Positions 46,994 to 58,441 of a DNA stretch of 64,000 nt are shown here, piece by piece (position 1 is the stretch's first letter; the number at the start of each line of letters is the position of its first letter). A program made the position numbers and the translations under genes. Origin of the DNA: Ampullaceana balthica (lineage: Eukaryota; Mollusca; Gastropoda; Lymnaeidae); the NCBI GenBank assembly GCA_944989445.1, contig CALYLW010000060.1, positions 438,459 through 502,458 of the forward strand, given 5' to 3'. Under the pieces are notes generated by a model. The model ran no database searches. It saw only the letters and a list, made by a program, of their open reading frames with translations, and had not been told where the DNA came from.

Positions 46994-48044
46994 GTTATTA
47001 TTATTTTTTAATTGCATATTTTATATCCAGCCTATTCCACATTATAGAGGAAGTAATCAAAATTAAGTTCAATTATTTTATAAGTTATATTCGATCAACT
47101 TCTCTAATGTATATATTTTATTATCTGCATACACTTTTATGATTTAAATGGAGATAGGTGTTATATGTTCTTTTCAACATCTCTACTTTGTAACATCTGT
47201 ACACCTTCATCTTTTCTACATTTTAACCTCTCAAATTTTCTAAACTGCTCTGCCTAGCACTGCTGGATGAAGAACCAATTTTTTTTTATTTCTCTCGTCT
47301 CTATTTTAGTTTATTTAACAGTACCTCGGGGGTAATTAACTCATCAGCTTATCAGTAGCTGATTACGTCACCGACTAGATGTGGCAAAAGGCTGCGAACA
47401 TGCTAGGGAAATTACTTGGGTGACTCCATTTAAAACAGTTAGGCCCCTTGAATGTCTAATGATTCCCCTTGTTCATAACATTGTTATACATTCAGTTATT
47501 CTAAAATGTCAACATATAAATTAAACATCAGATTTACACATGCTCTAGATTTTTCTCTCCTTAGTGGTAGCTGATCACATTGGAAGCAAACTTTACAATT
47601 GTAGTCCAAGGCCAAAGCTTAATTTAAAACACAAAACGTGTACAGTGGTTCTCAAAATGTAATGTGCACTGGGGTTTAGTAAATTTCATTGGCACCGAGA
47701 TGAAGAAAAACACATGTCCCTTTTTTTACAATGTAAAAATGCCGAAATCAGAAGACCCTATTTTAGTGAAATTGTTACTTTTTTGCATACGGAGTAAAGG
47801 AGGAATTATTGTAATCGTGCACACAATCGACGCCGATATTTCGACAAATCTCGATGTTTTACACATTCATGAGTCCGAAAAACTCGGTTTTACAATATAG
47901 TCTGTACAGTTTCAGTTAGGTTGACGAAATTTCATACATAAGTATTAGATCCTATATGAGCGATTTCCGGTAACCGGAAGTGATACTTATCCTGATTTCT
48001 CTGCAAGTGCACATTTTTGGTAATTGGTAATTGAATTAAAATTA
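46994..48044. other. No recognisable feature
   Basis: About 1 kb, AT-rich. A 78-codon frame at 47664-47900 resembles nothing I know. Confidence 0.4.
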
Positions 48045-48145
48045 ATTACGCGCGATGCGTATAATATTGAAAATACTTTTAGTTATATCTCATATACAAA
48101 GGTTTTATAATAAAAAAAACCTTAGGTTTGTACGTTTTTATAAAT
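48045..48145 (+). repeat. Family A 3'-end fragment
   Basis: Contains GATGCGTATAATATTGAAAA, then ACTTTTAGTTATATCTCATA, a mutated AAGGTTTTATAAT motif, and the terminal A/T hairpin. The 5' part is absent. Confidence 0.55.
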
Positions 48146-49334
48146 TCACAAATTAATTTTGCTAAAATAATGACGTCGCACCGTGACATATTAATGCGAG
48201 GAGCGCGCTCTGTTAATCTCGACCACCAAAGTTGCATTGTTTATGTTCAGATTATTATTTTTTTTACTTAAATGTATGCGTAAATTGTACTTAACTCTAT
48301 TTCCAATTTCTCAACAACCATTTTAAATTGGATACTTTTGTATCATATTCTCAGACAGCAGCATAAATTCTTGACGCCGTTTACTAATATACGATATTAT
48401 TTAGACGAGCTTAATCCCGCTTTAGTTTTATTTCGTATTTCCTTAAGTGAATTAATCTTAATTTAGATATAAAACTTTGGCCAATGTTGAGTTTGGGAAT
48501 AAACTTATTTTATATATAAGCTTTGTAATTTCTAAAACCGGAAAACGCCATAGCCCAATGAGTAATGTTCTATTTTTAGATTACATTTAGCGGAACAATG
48601 TTTTGAAGCATGAATACAGTCGAATCACTACGTTCTCAAAATTGTTAGCATAGTACAATTACAAACGTGTTATTCCCTTCTCAAGTCCAATAATCTGTCT
48701 TAAATTCCCGAAGAATTAACGTATAGCTGGTAAGAAGAATCCTTCTCAATATACCTACATTTACATATTGACTCGTATTTGTTATGAACTTTTTATGAAA
48801 TTTGTGCTTAAAAAAATATATTTAGCCCCAATATTTCTATTAATAGCCATATTATGACAAGGTCTATATTATATTATATTTTTGTATTTATATTGTAATT
48901 TTTTAAAAAGCCTACTTTAAGTCGATCTTATAATATTTTTTTAAAGGGAGACAATCTGATGCGTCTGCTTAGAAAACAACAGCTGAAAGTACGTTTTAAA
49001 CAATTTTCGCTACTTGATTGATGAGAACAAAAGTCAAGGTTAAGTTCTCACAGTGCCTGGGGGCAGTTCTATGTTTAGTAGTGGTGGCCGGTTAGTGTTG
49101 ATTCACCTTCTTACAAGTTCAAATGATTGTACAACAGTGAAAATGTGTCTATATTTGTAGTCAAAGGTAGCCGGATGTGAAATTGTGAAAATTGCTACTG
49201 AACAGACTTGATTTGTGTTCTAAGAGAGTAAACAATATTCTATACTTTTAAAAATGTTTAGAGTTTGTTTTAAAGAAATTGGCTACACATTTTAAATGAT
49301 CTATATAAATTTGGGTTTAAAACTATTTGAATTA
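48146..49334. other. No recognisable feature
   Basis: About 1.2 kb AT-rich stretch without a supported gene. Confidence 0.45.
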
Positions 49335-49895
49335 TTAAAAAACAAACCCGTAAAAACAAAGTTTTTGACTATAAATCTGTTATGCATATCTCATTACTAA
49401 CAGTATTGATAATTTTCAAACATTTACAGACTGAATCTGTCTTAACTCAACTTTGCATCATAACCCTAGTGGGGGGGGGGAGGGGTGGGTGGGGGGGGGG
49501 AGGGGTGGGTGGGGGGGGGGAGAGGGGAAAAGTCTGGTCACCGATTCGCTTGACCGAGCTCAGAGTGACACGTAAAATGTAAACAAAAGCGCCCGTCGCT
49601 TCGTTGGGTCGCCTTAATGCGTCAGCTCAAAATTTCACGTGGCAAAAAAACAATAACAAACCGTGAATTTAAATTACATACCTCATATAAGGATAAACTA
49701 AAAATGCATTAATTTAATTACGGTACGTTCGATCGATCTGAAATTTTGATACGATGCATTGTTAGGTTAGACGGGTCCGTGTGCCAAATTTCAGTTCGAG
49801 CGGATCATGGGAAAAGGGTCATTTTTGACTTTTCTTTTTCCGCCCGCCCAAGACAGAGAGAGATGACCGGCGGTGAAGTTAATATAAGGTATTTT
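49335..49895 (-). mobile_element. HINE-like family A, copy 8 (G-rich subtype)
   Basis: Reverse orientation. It runs from CCCGTAAAAACAAAGTTTTT and GACTATAAATCTGTTATGC through TTACAGACTGAATCTGTC, a G-rich run (49470-49521), CCGAGCTCAGAGTGACACG and the core to GTTAATATAAGGTATTT. It is the same subtype as 2285-2819. The G-run is larger here and partly tandem (a 27-bp unit about twice). Confidence 0.65.
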
Positions 49896-50337
49896 TTAAA
49901 AAAAGATGATGTAATGGTGATTAAATAGCAGACACCCATCACTCTCATATACACATAGGTGACAATCTCACCTACCCTTTCTTGACAATGAGAAACATGA
50001 TAACTTATTATTAGCAAATTTGAAGGAAAAATTTATCCACAAAGATAAAGAATGTGTGACAAAAAAATTCCAGTTGTCTCGAAAAGAAAGTAACTAAGAC
50101 GCAATTTGTGATGATTAAAAATGTTGATAGATTTCTAAAAAGAAAATGAATATCATCGACTATTTAAAGTCTTTCAAGTTTTACATTTCAACTAAACTCT
50201 GGTATATGCAATGATATTAATTTGTTGACACTTTCCTGAAGTACTGAATAAGTTTATGAATAATATTCGTTTAGTCACTAGATGTTGAAGAAATGAATCA
50301 GAAAGGAGCATCATTCGCTCTAGGTGTTTCTCCAGGT
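49896..50337. other. No recognisable feature
   Basis: Spacer between a family A copy and a LINE tail. Confidence 0.4.
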
Positions 50338-50600
50338 TGTGGTTGTTGTTGAGCCTTCTCGTCCACGAGGGGAATCCGCCGATCATCGTTGTCCTCCAAG
50401 GGCACAGGCCACCTACGAGAATTCTCCAGGCATCCCAATCCTGTGCAAGCCTCTACAGGATCTTACTTTCAAGGCCAATTCTCTTCATGTCTGCCTCTAA
50501 TTCTCGGCGCCAAGTGTTCCTTAGGAGATCTCTTTTTCGATTTCTCCTGGTGATTTCATTGTGTTTGCCTTGTTGTATTGGAGAGATGTTTTGACAGGTG
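50338..50600 (-). pseudogene. LINE 3'-end fragment (same family as 481-3676)
   Basis: The minus strand matches the last ~250 bp of the LINE at 481-3676: the GGCGCCGAGAATTAG region, then GTGGCCTGTGCCCTTGGAGG and GGACGAGAAGGCTCAAC. Extra CAA units follow (aacaacaacc), showing the family's simple-repeat tail. It is severely 5'-truncated, as is usual for LINE copies. Confidence 0.75.
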
Positions 50601-51665
50601 ATCCATCAAAAACATTAGGGTATCCTTGAGAGAAAAAGGAAAGTGTTGAAATTCCTAAATACTTTAAAATATATATGTGTATACATCATGGGAAGAAATG
50701 ATTGTATTCTAAGCACACTTTTAGAAATTGTAATCCTTCATCCCAGTAAATAAAAGAGCGAAATTAAAAAGCGTGAATTTGTGTTTTAGTTGGTTTTGAA
50801 AATGTTATCAATTTTCAAAACGAACATGCATAGCTAAAACTAATCTTATTAAATTGTTTCATTCAGATTTCAAAAAAATATGTATACAGAAATACGTTTT
50901 TTGTCTTTCACAGTAATGAAAACTAACTTTTGAATTAAGTTGGAAATCAATTTAAGTCCTCAAGGACAAATTTCCATAATTTCGTTCTTAAAGAAAAGAA
51001 AGAAATAGTTCTATAAAATTTGAAATACTTAAATTACCTTGAATTACTTTATAAAATTTAACTAATTTTGTTGATTTTGTTACAATCTAAAAGCTTAGAC
51101 ACTTTTGGTGATTACTAAATAAACATCTACAATTTTGCTGTAGTAAATAGTTGCTTTTGATAGAACTACTAAGAGTTTTACCATTACTTCAGAAATAGAT
51201 TTTAAAACCAAATCTTATTGGGGATCTAAACTGATGACATGGGATCCGTGTAGGTTCAAAAAGATGGGGGCCACTGACCATGGCTAGGTTAAATATATTC
51301 GAAGCCATCCACGAGTACATTCGCATTGTTAATGAACATTCGTATGACCTTGACCTTAAACCTTCAGTTTAGCTAACTCTTCGTCAGTTCGATGGATCCC
51401 AGGATTTACTTAAGTCTCGCCTGTGTTTTCTATAACCATGAGTTTTCACACTTATGAATTGACAATTTATGTTACTAATCATTTACTAAGGATTATATTA
51501 ACTGAATGTAGTAATCTATCATATTCTTTTGTAAAGGATTGAATTATCTTAATGTCACCATTTTAAGAGAATGCTTTTGCAAAGCTCAATACATAACTCT
51601 GATTACTATTTACTACCTGGTAACTCATGGCCCAGCCGCATTTTTCATCTAGTTCTGCAGTCAAA
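50601..51665. other. No recognisable feature
   Basis: About 1 kb AT-rich stretch, no supported gene. Confidence 0.45.
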
Positions 51666-53143
51666 TCTATATTAATAAAAGTCAAAGCACTAACTCACTC
51701 ATCACCAATACTCTAACTTCCAGTATAGCTGGAAGCAAGAAATATTTTAAGGTTTTTGAGTACACTACCATGAATGTATTCGGCGGAATTTTTTAAAATT
51801 AAATTACCACTCAGAAGGACACCAAATATAATTTTTCCTTATAGGAGAAATATAAAAATTTTAAAAATTTAGCTACTATATTAATGAATGGATCTTGATC
51901 AAAATTGGTACATAAAAACTTGATCGCCCATATTAAAATACGTAAGGGCGTTAAACTCATAATGTCCATTTATTCGAAGGCCGAGCACCTAATGTCTTTT
52001 TCTTAAACGTTTTAGACTTTATTTCCCATTCGATTGTACACAATTTTGACAAATATTGAAAAACAAATGTATCCATCAGAATCTCGATTGAAATCAACAT
52101 TTTAAATAAAAAAATTAACAACTTGCACCAATTTGGCCCTGGGGCTCCTAATGTCTTTTTTTTCTTATTTAAGCTCTATAAATATTATTTGATTCATCCA
52201 ATCGCAATGAAACTTTGAGGAAAGTGTTGAGCACGTTCCCAATAGGTTTGTGGAATAAAAAGTGGTATTTTTTATTTCTTATTTAATTATTTTTTTAAAA
52301 ATATTACTTTATTTAGAGTCCGTGAGGGCGGAGGACTAAGATATTAAATTTTCCTAACATAATCTATATAAAAGGTATTTTAAACTTTCGCTAGTGGCTA
52401 AATGGGTGCATCTTCACGAAATTCGGTATGTAGGAATTTGATTTCCCGTATGAAAATTTTATAGGTCATTACACTCATAACGTCTTTTCATTCGGGTCAG
52501 TTGCATAACATTTTTTGTTCCTAAATGTTTAAGTCTTTATTAACCATTCTATTGCACTCAAGTTTGACAAATATCAACACATATCTAACATGATCAAGAT
52601 TAAAATCAACAAGTGTTTTAAACTTTACATTGTGCACTGATTAGGCCGCGGAGCACTAATGTCTTCCAAAAAAATAATTTATACAAATATTACTTTATTC
52701 ATCCGATAGCCAGGAAACTTAGTGAAGTTGTTGAGTACGATTCGCGATTGTTTCTAACGACAATCGATTTTTTATAATCAAACGAGGTAAATATGACTCA
52801 TTTAAAAACTATTCGGTATTGAAACCCTGATGTTCAAAAGTTAAGCAGGTTTCATTATGAAATACTACGCGCAACAGTCATAACGGTCGACAACGTACAC
52901 CATGTTAAACTTGCTTATTTATGTCTCAATCTTTACAAAATTTGGTAAGCGAATTCTCTACCCTAACCGAAATTGATGAACGTAGGCTACTTATTTGGGT
53001 GGTATGACGTTAATGTCGGTCGCAATATTCCACTTTGCAATGGTCTTTTTACATTATCGGCCCATTTTCAAAACTTTTGAAAGCGGGTTTCCAAAGATAC
53101 CTGAATCCTACTTCGCAGCTGCACAGCGCGGGTATTTTCTTAG
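51666..53143 (+). mobile_element. Degenerate Helitron with tandem core
   Basis: The 5' end TCTATATTAATAAAAGTCAA follows an A (51665) and closely matches the 5' end of the minus-strand Helitron at 61748-63755. The likely 3' end has a bulged hairpin, CGC-A-GCT-GCAC-AGC-GCG (about 53114-53130), then GGTATTTTCTTAG and a T. The interior is a decayed tandem array. Blocks about 510 bp apart match (catAATGTCcatTTATTCG near 51958 and catAACGTCttTTCATTCG near 52478). Each block is itself built of about 160-bp parts (CTAATGTCTTTT near 51990 and 52149). No Rep/helicase. Confidence 0.65.
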
Positions 53144-53692
53144 TGTAACAATAAAACGTATCAAAGTATAGATGAGAACTTATATTCTAAGTCAATCTTT
53201 AAAAAAACTATCGATTCTAGTTAATCAACTCATTATTTGTCATCTAATGCAATCTTCTTGATACTCGCTAATTTATTTTTAAATCTTCACCTTTTTGTTT
53301 TCTGAAATGATTTAGAAAATAAAAGTTAAATCAAGACGGGCCCCTGACGACATGTATAGCTAATTGATACTTTTTTTTCTTAGAAGCCTGTTAAAAAGGT
53401 TTAAATGTGTAACAGAAAAATTGTAAACCATGTAAGATAAAACGAACTTAAGGAAACAGTCGCTTATCTATTATGTAGTAGATATAGATAAAAATATTCT
53501 CAGAAACATTAGCATGTGTGCAACAGACAAAGGTTATGAAAGTCTATTGCCAAGTTTCAAGTAAAATATTTATTGCATTTAAAGTTCATTGAAATCAAGT
53601 TAAAGGTAGTTAGGATATAAAGCAGACATTTTTGTGTGCAATACCTTACTCTTCAGAATATACACATCACTGTTGGGGAATTTTAAATAGCT
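53144..53692. other. No recognisable feature
   Basis: Spacer between the Helitron and the 23-bp array. Confidence 0.4.
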
Positions 53693-55410
53693 GTGTTAGT
53701 GACCTGTATACATCAGTTTTAGTGAACTATATACCTCAGTGTTAGTGAACTATAATATACATCAGTGTTTGTAAACTGTATACATCAGTGTTAGTGAACT
53801 GTATACATCAGTTTTAGTGAACTATATACATCAGTGTTAGTGAACTGTATACATCAGTTTTAGTGAACCATATACATCAGTTTTAGTGAACTATATACAT
53901 CAGTGTTAGTGAACTGTATACATCAGTGTTAGTGAACTGTATACATCAGTTTTAGTGAACCATATACATCAGTTTTAGTGAACTATATACATCAGTGTTA
54001 GTGAACTGTATACATCAGTTTTAGTGAACCATATACATCAGTTCTAGTGAACTGTATACATCAGTGTTAGTAAATTGTATACATCAGTTTTAGTGAACTG
54101 TATACATCAGTGTTAGTGAACTGTATAAATCAGTGTTAGTGAACTGTATACATCAGTGTTAGTGAACTGTATACATCAGTGTTAGTGAACTGTATACATC
54201 AGTGTTAGTGAACCATATACATCAGTTTTAGTGAACTATGTACATCAGTGTTAGTAAATTGTATACATCGGTTTTAGTGAACTATATACATCAGTGTTAG
54301 TGAACCATATACATCAGTGTTAGTGAACTATGTACATCAGTGTTAGTGAACCATATACATCAGTTTTAGTGAACTATATACATCAGTTTTAGTGAACCAT
54401 ATACATCAGTGTTAGTGAACTGTATACATCAGTTTTAGTGAACCATATACATCAGTTTTTAGTGAACTATATACATCAGTTTTAGTGAACTATATACATC
54501 AGTGTTAGTGAACTATATACATTAGTGTTAGTGAACTATATACATCAGTGTTAGTGAACTGTATACATCAGTGTTAGTGAACTATGTAAATCAGTGTTAG
54601 TGAACCATATACATCAGTTTTAGTGAACTATGTACATCAGTGTTAGTGAACTGTATACATCGGTTTAGTGAACTATATACATCAGTTTTAGTGAACCATA
54701 TACATCAGTTTTAGTGAACTATATACATCAGTGTTAGTGAACTATGTACATCAGTGTTAGTGAACTGTATTCATCAGTGTTAGTGAACTGTATACATCAG
54801 TGTTAGTGAACTGTATACATCAGTTTTAGTGAACCATATACATCAGTTTTAGTGAACTATATACATCAGTTTTAGTGAACTATATACATCAGTGTTAGTG
54901 AACTGTATACATCAGTTTTAGTGAACTGTATACATCAGTGTTAGTGAACTATGTACATCAGTGTTAGTGAACTATATACATCAGTTTTAGTGAACTGTAT
55001 ACATCAGTGTTAGTGAACTGTATACATCAGTGTTAGTGAACTATATACATCAGTGTTAGTGAACTGTATACATCAGTTTTAGTGAACCATATACATCAGT
55101 GTTAGTGAACTGTATACATCAGTGTTAGCGAACTGTATACATCAGTTTTAGTGAACTATATACATCAGTTTTAGTGAACTGTATACATCAGTGTTAATGA
55201 ACTGTATACATCAGTGTTATTGACCTGTATACATCAGTTTTAGTGAACTGTATACATCAGTTTTAGTGAACTATATACATCAGTGTTAGTGAACTGTATA
55301 CATCAGTGTTAGTGAACTGCATACATTAGTTTTAGTGAACTGCATACATCAGTGATAGTGAACTGTATAAAGCTGTGTATGTTTACTGTATACAGGTGTG
55401 TTAGTGAACT
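53693..55410. repeat. 23-bp minisatellite, about 74 units
   Basis: The unit is AGTGAACTGTATACATCAGT plus GTT. Two variable sites dominate: ACTGT/ACTAT/ACCAT and GTGTT/GTTTT. They recur in runs such as ACTAT-GTGTT, ACTGT-GTTTT, ACCAT-GTTTT, hinting at a higher-order repeat of three to four units. A few units have 1-3 base indels (near 53750, 54449, 54662). Edge units are more diverged. Confidence 0.96.
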
Positions 55411-56378
55411 GCATACATCATCCTCTTGGATGTTTTCTGTAATGGTGCCATTATGTTTATCAGGAAAGCTGAAGCATAAGTTGTTTTGAGTACTACAATG
55501 GATGAGGGTAAATGAAGGCAAGAACCAATTATGATTTATTGTGAACCAAAGTGAGTATTTTTACATACATCCGATGTTTTTGAGTGTCCGATTACGTTTG
55601 ATGGTAAAAATCAATGTCAAAATACTTTTTATGTTTGCTAACTCTGAAAAGAAAATGTATGTGGCTTTGTGTACTTAAAGTAATGAAACTTTTTTTTAAA
55701 TCCCATTTTCTGACTTAACATTTTCGGCTGTAGTTATATATCAACACAATTTATTTTTTTAAGTTAAGTAGTAGAAAATAAACAACTTTATTCCGTAACG
55801 TGCCATTATATGTGTATTTAAAAAAAAATTTAAACGATGGAATAAATCATTAACAAATTCTCGAAAATCAAGATTGTATTGTCCTCTTTTCCTCCCCAAA
55901 TTTATCACATCATGCACTGAGTCTCAAGGTATGTCATTTTTGTTTATGCACTAAATCCGGCACGCGTATACTTTGAATTCATGGAATATGTTGCGCTTTG
56001 TAAAAAGTTTGGACTTCCCTGAGTCCTGAGTTAAAACTAAAACATCTACTGTATAATTCCTTAAACTTTCGGCCTCAGCCTTTAAATCTTTTATTAAAGA
56101 AGGTTTAAGTCTGCGTTGCTAGGTTGGTTAAATTTTGAGACGTCAAATCATGCTCTTCCATACCCAAATACTAATAGATATAAGCAATGTTAGATATTAT
56201 CTTTTTCTTATTTTAAGAATAACTGCATCCATGACAAGTGTTCTGAGTCGAAATTTTTTCCAACGGTCTAAAGGCATTTAAAAACATCTTATTACTTATT
56301 TTTTACATTGAAATAAATCTTAATTATTCTTGGTTTTGGGATCAAAATAAAATAATGTTAAATATTTGAAAGCATTAA
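55411..56378. other. No recognisable feature
   Basis: About 970 bp AT-rich stretch ending with the TTAA target (56375-56378) of the piggyBac element. Confidence 0.45.
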
Positions 56379-57937
56379 CCCATTAACTGCCATAATCCCC
56401 ATTTGGGGATTACGTATTTTAGTCCGTCTAGTCACGCCATCTGATTTCTATTGAGAAAACAAAGATGTGTATGTCATGCGCAAGGGTTGTGTGTGCTGAT
56501 TCTAAATTTAGCATATCCACGTTGTTGGCTGACCACGCGATATCATTCTTGCCGTCGAGGTAGGCATTTTCGACTTGTGGAAGGAACGCCGGTTTTGAAA
56601 GGCAAAAAAAAACGTTTATAAAAGTTGTTCCTTTTCATAATTTGTAGTTTGTTGGGACGATTGGTAAGTACTTAGCGTTATAATAATACTTCTTTTATTT
56701 ATTTCATTATTTTGATGGATACAATTGACCCACAAAGTGCGATCCCCATTTGGGGGTCATGACCGATACTGTCTTGAATTTTTGCAAATTGTTTGTAATT
56801 GCGTTTTACAGAACATTGCAAGACACGGGACACTCTAAAAAAATGAAATTCATGATATTCTAAATGACGGTGGATTTATAAGTTCCGATGAAGAAAACGA
56901 CAGCAATGGTCCAATAGCTATTGTGGAACTTCCTCTAGGCCGTGTTGGCGAACTGTCAGACAACGAAGATACCGATTACAACATTATTGATGATGATGAA
57001 ACCGCAGATGTTCCTGGCCCAGTTGAAATTCATTGTGCAGCAAATGAAAATGATAATATTATAATGGACAACGCGTTGCCATCCACAAGAACCAATACAA
57101 ACGATATTCTCCCACCACCTGCGAAAAGACGAGTGACAGTTGTGAAATCCAAAATGGAAGAAGAGACAGCCGCTTTATTCCAAAAGTTACCCAAACTGTA
57201 ATGTTGTGCAGCAAAGAAGGGATTATCTCATCGACTAACTCAGGGGAAAAACCCCTGTGCAGTGTTTTAAGAAGTTGTTTGATGAGGCGATTCTGGCGCA
57301 TATTGTCAGGCAGACTGAAACTTATGACACACAGAAAAACGTCCCCCAGTTTTTCATGTCAAATGATTGTCAGAAAGTTTATGGTCAATCTTCTCTTCAC
57401 TGGGTACCACGCTCTACCTCAAAACAGTTATACTGGTATGAGGAGGAAGACATGGATGTGTAATGTGTGAGAAAATGTATGAGTCGGAAAAGTTACCTGG
57501 AAATAAAACGCTATTTCCCTCTCAGAGAAAATTCTGACATGAAAGCCATTCCAGCAAATGAAAGAGATAAGCTCTTCTAAATTCGCCCGTTGATCGACAA
57601 ACTCAATGAAAATCTGGACCTGGTCACTTCATTGAACACACGGAAATGGGAAAACAAAGGAAGTGTGCTGTGTGCCAGAAGAATGCAATAAAGCAGTGCG
57701 GCAAATGTAACGTTGGACTATTTTCCAGTATGGCATGAAATTTAGATAGCATATGTCATGATCACTTATTGGGTCTGGACCAAAAATTAGACTTTTTGGA
57801 AAAAATACCACTGTAGTTTTGGTTCAAAATGCAAGTTTTCCTTAATAAGTTTATCTCAATTTATACCAATAAGGCAAAAATATTACCAAAAAAAAATTAA
57901 TAAATTTTTATTTTTTTTAAAATTGGTAGTTCATGGG
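56379..57937 (+). mobile_element. piggyBac element, internally deleted (1.56 kb)
   Basis: Flanked by TTAA at 56375-56378 and 57938-57941, the exact piggyBac target duplication. Ends are CCCATTAACTGCC at the left and, reversed, CCCATGAACTACC at the right. A hairpin motif, AATCCCCATTTGGGGATT, sits just inside the left end and recurs in changed form at about 56741-56760 (GATCCCCATTTGGGGGTCAT). The transposase frame inside lacks most of the catalytic domain, so the copy cannot move itself. Confidence 0.9.
56845..57738 (+). pseudogene. piggyBac transposase remnant
   Basis: The N-terminal acidic region (SSDEENDSNG, SDNEDTDYNIIDDDE) leads to a basic PPPAKRR stretch; 56923-57201 stays open. After a frame change near 57190-57250, the family block CFKKLFDEAILAHIVRQTE appears (57257-57463 open). 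A further segment (RYFPLRENSDM, then RDKLF-stop-IRPLIDKLNE, TAA at 57578-57580) is the start of the DDE domain. The sequence then jumps to the cysteine-rich C-terminus RKCAVCQKN...CGKCN (57660-57711) and stops at 57738. The three catalytic aspartates lie in the deleted part. Piggy-type CRDs bind the element ends. Confidence 0.85.
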
Positions 57938-57941
57938 TTAA

Positions 57942-58441
57942 TTAGCGATTTCGGCGTATCGGTCTACAAATTAAATATTTCTATTTTTCTGTTGTGTGTT
58001 TTTATTATTTTTATTTTTGGTTGCGGGGAAGGGGGTATTTACTTTGTGCCTTTTTTAAAAAGTGTTTACACAACTTGGTCTTCTGAGAATAAACAAACTA
58101 AAACAAGTAAAAACATGTTCAAAATTGAAAACAACAACAAAAAATCAACTTAATAAAGTTCATGATTTGTTATCACGAAATGCATTTTTTAAGATATTTC
58201 CAATTTAATCTTTAAAATTGTTCAATACATTTACTTTATACACAAACTTGATATATATGTATTTGTTTCCTTTGTACTTAAATCTCTTTTAAAGTATTGG
58301 AAAATGGATCAATTACCGAGTCTCTAAGGAAATTGTACACATGAATAAAAGGTGCTTCTCTGAGTTATTCTTGTTAAAAATTGTTGACTCAATCGTAATA
58401 ATTTACTCACTGTTTTTACAAAACTATCTTTCGCTGCAATT
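57942..58441. other. 3' flank of the dermatopontin gene
   Basis: No gene. On the minus strand an ATTAAA (plus-strand 58204-58209) lies about 235 bp past the dermatopontin stop and could serve as a polyadenylation signal; this is a weak inference. Confidence 0.35.

Noticed and set aside
56923..57201. Host acidic protein
   Set aside because: It sits inside TTAA-flanked piggyBac ends and is followed by piggyBac-specific blocks, so it is the transposase N-terminus.
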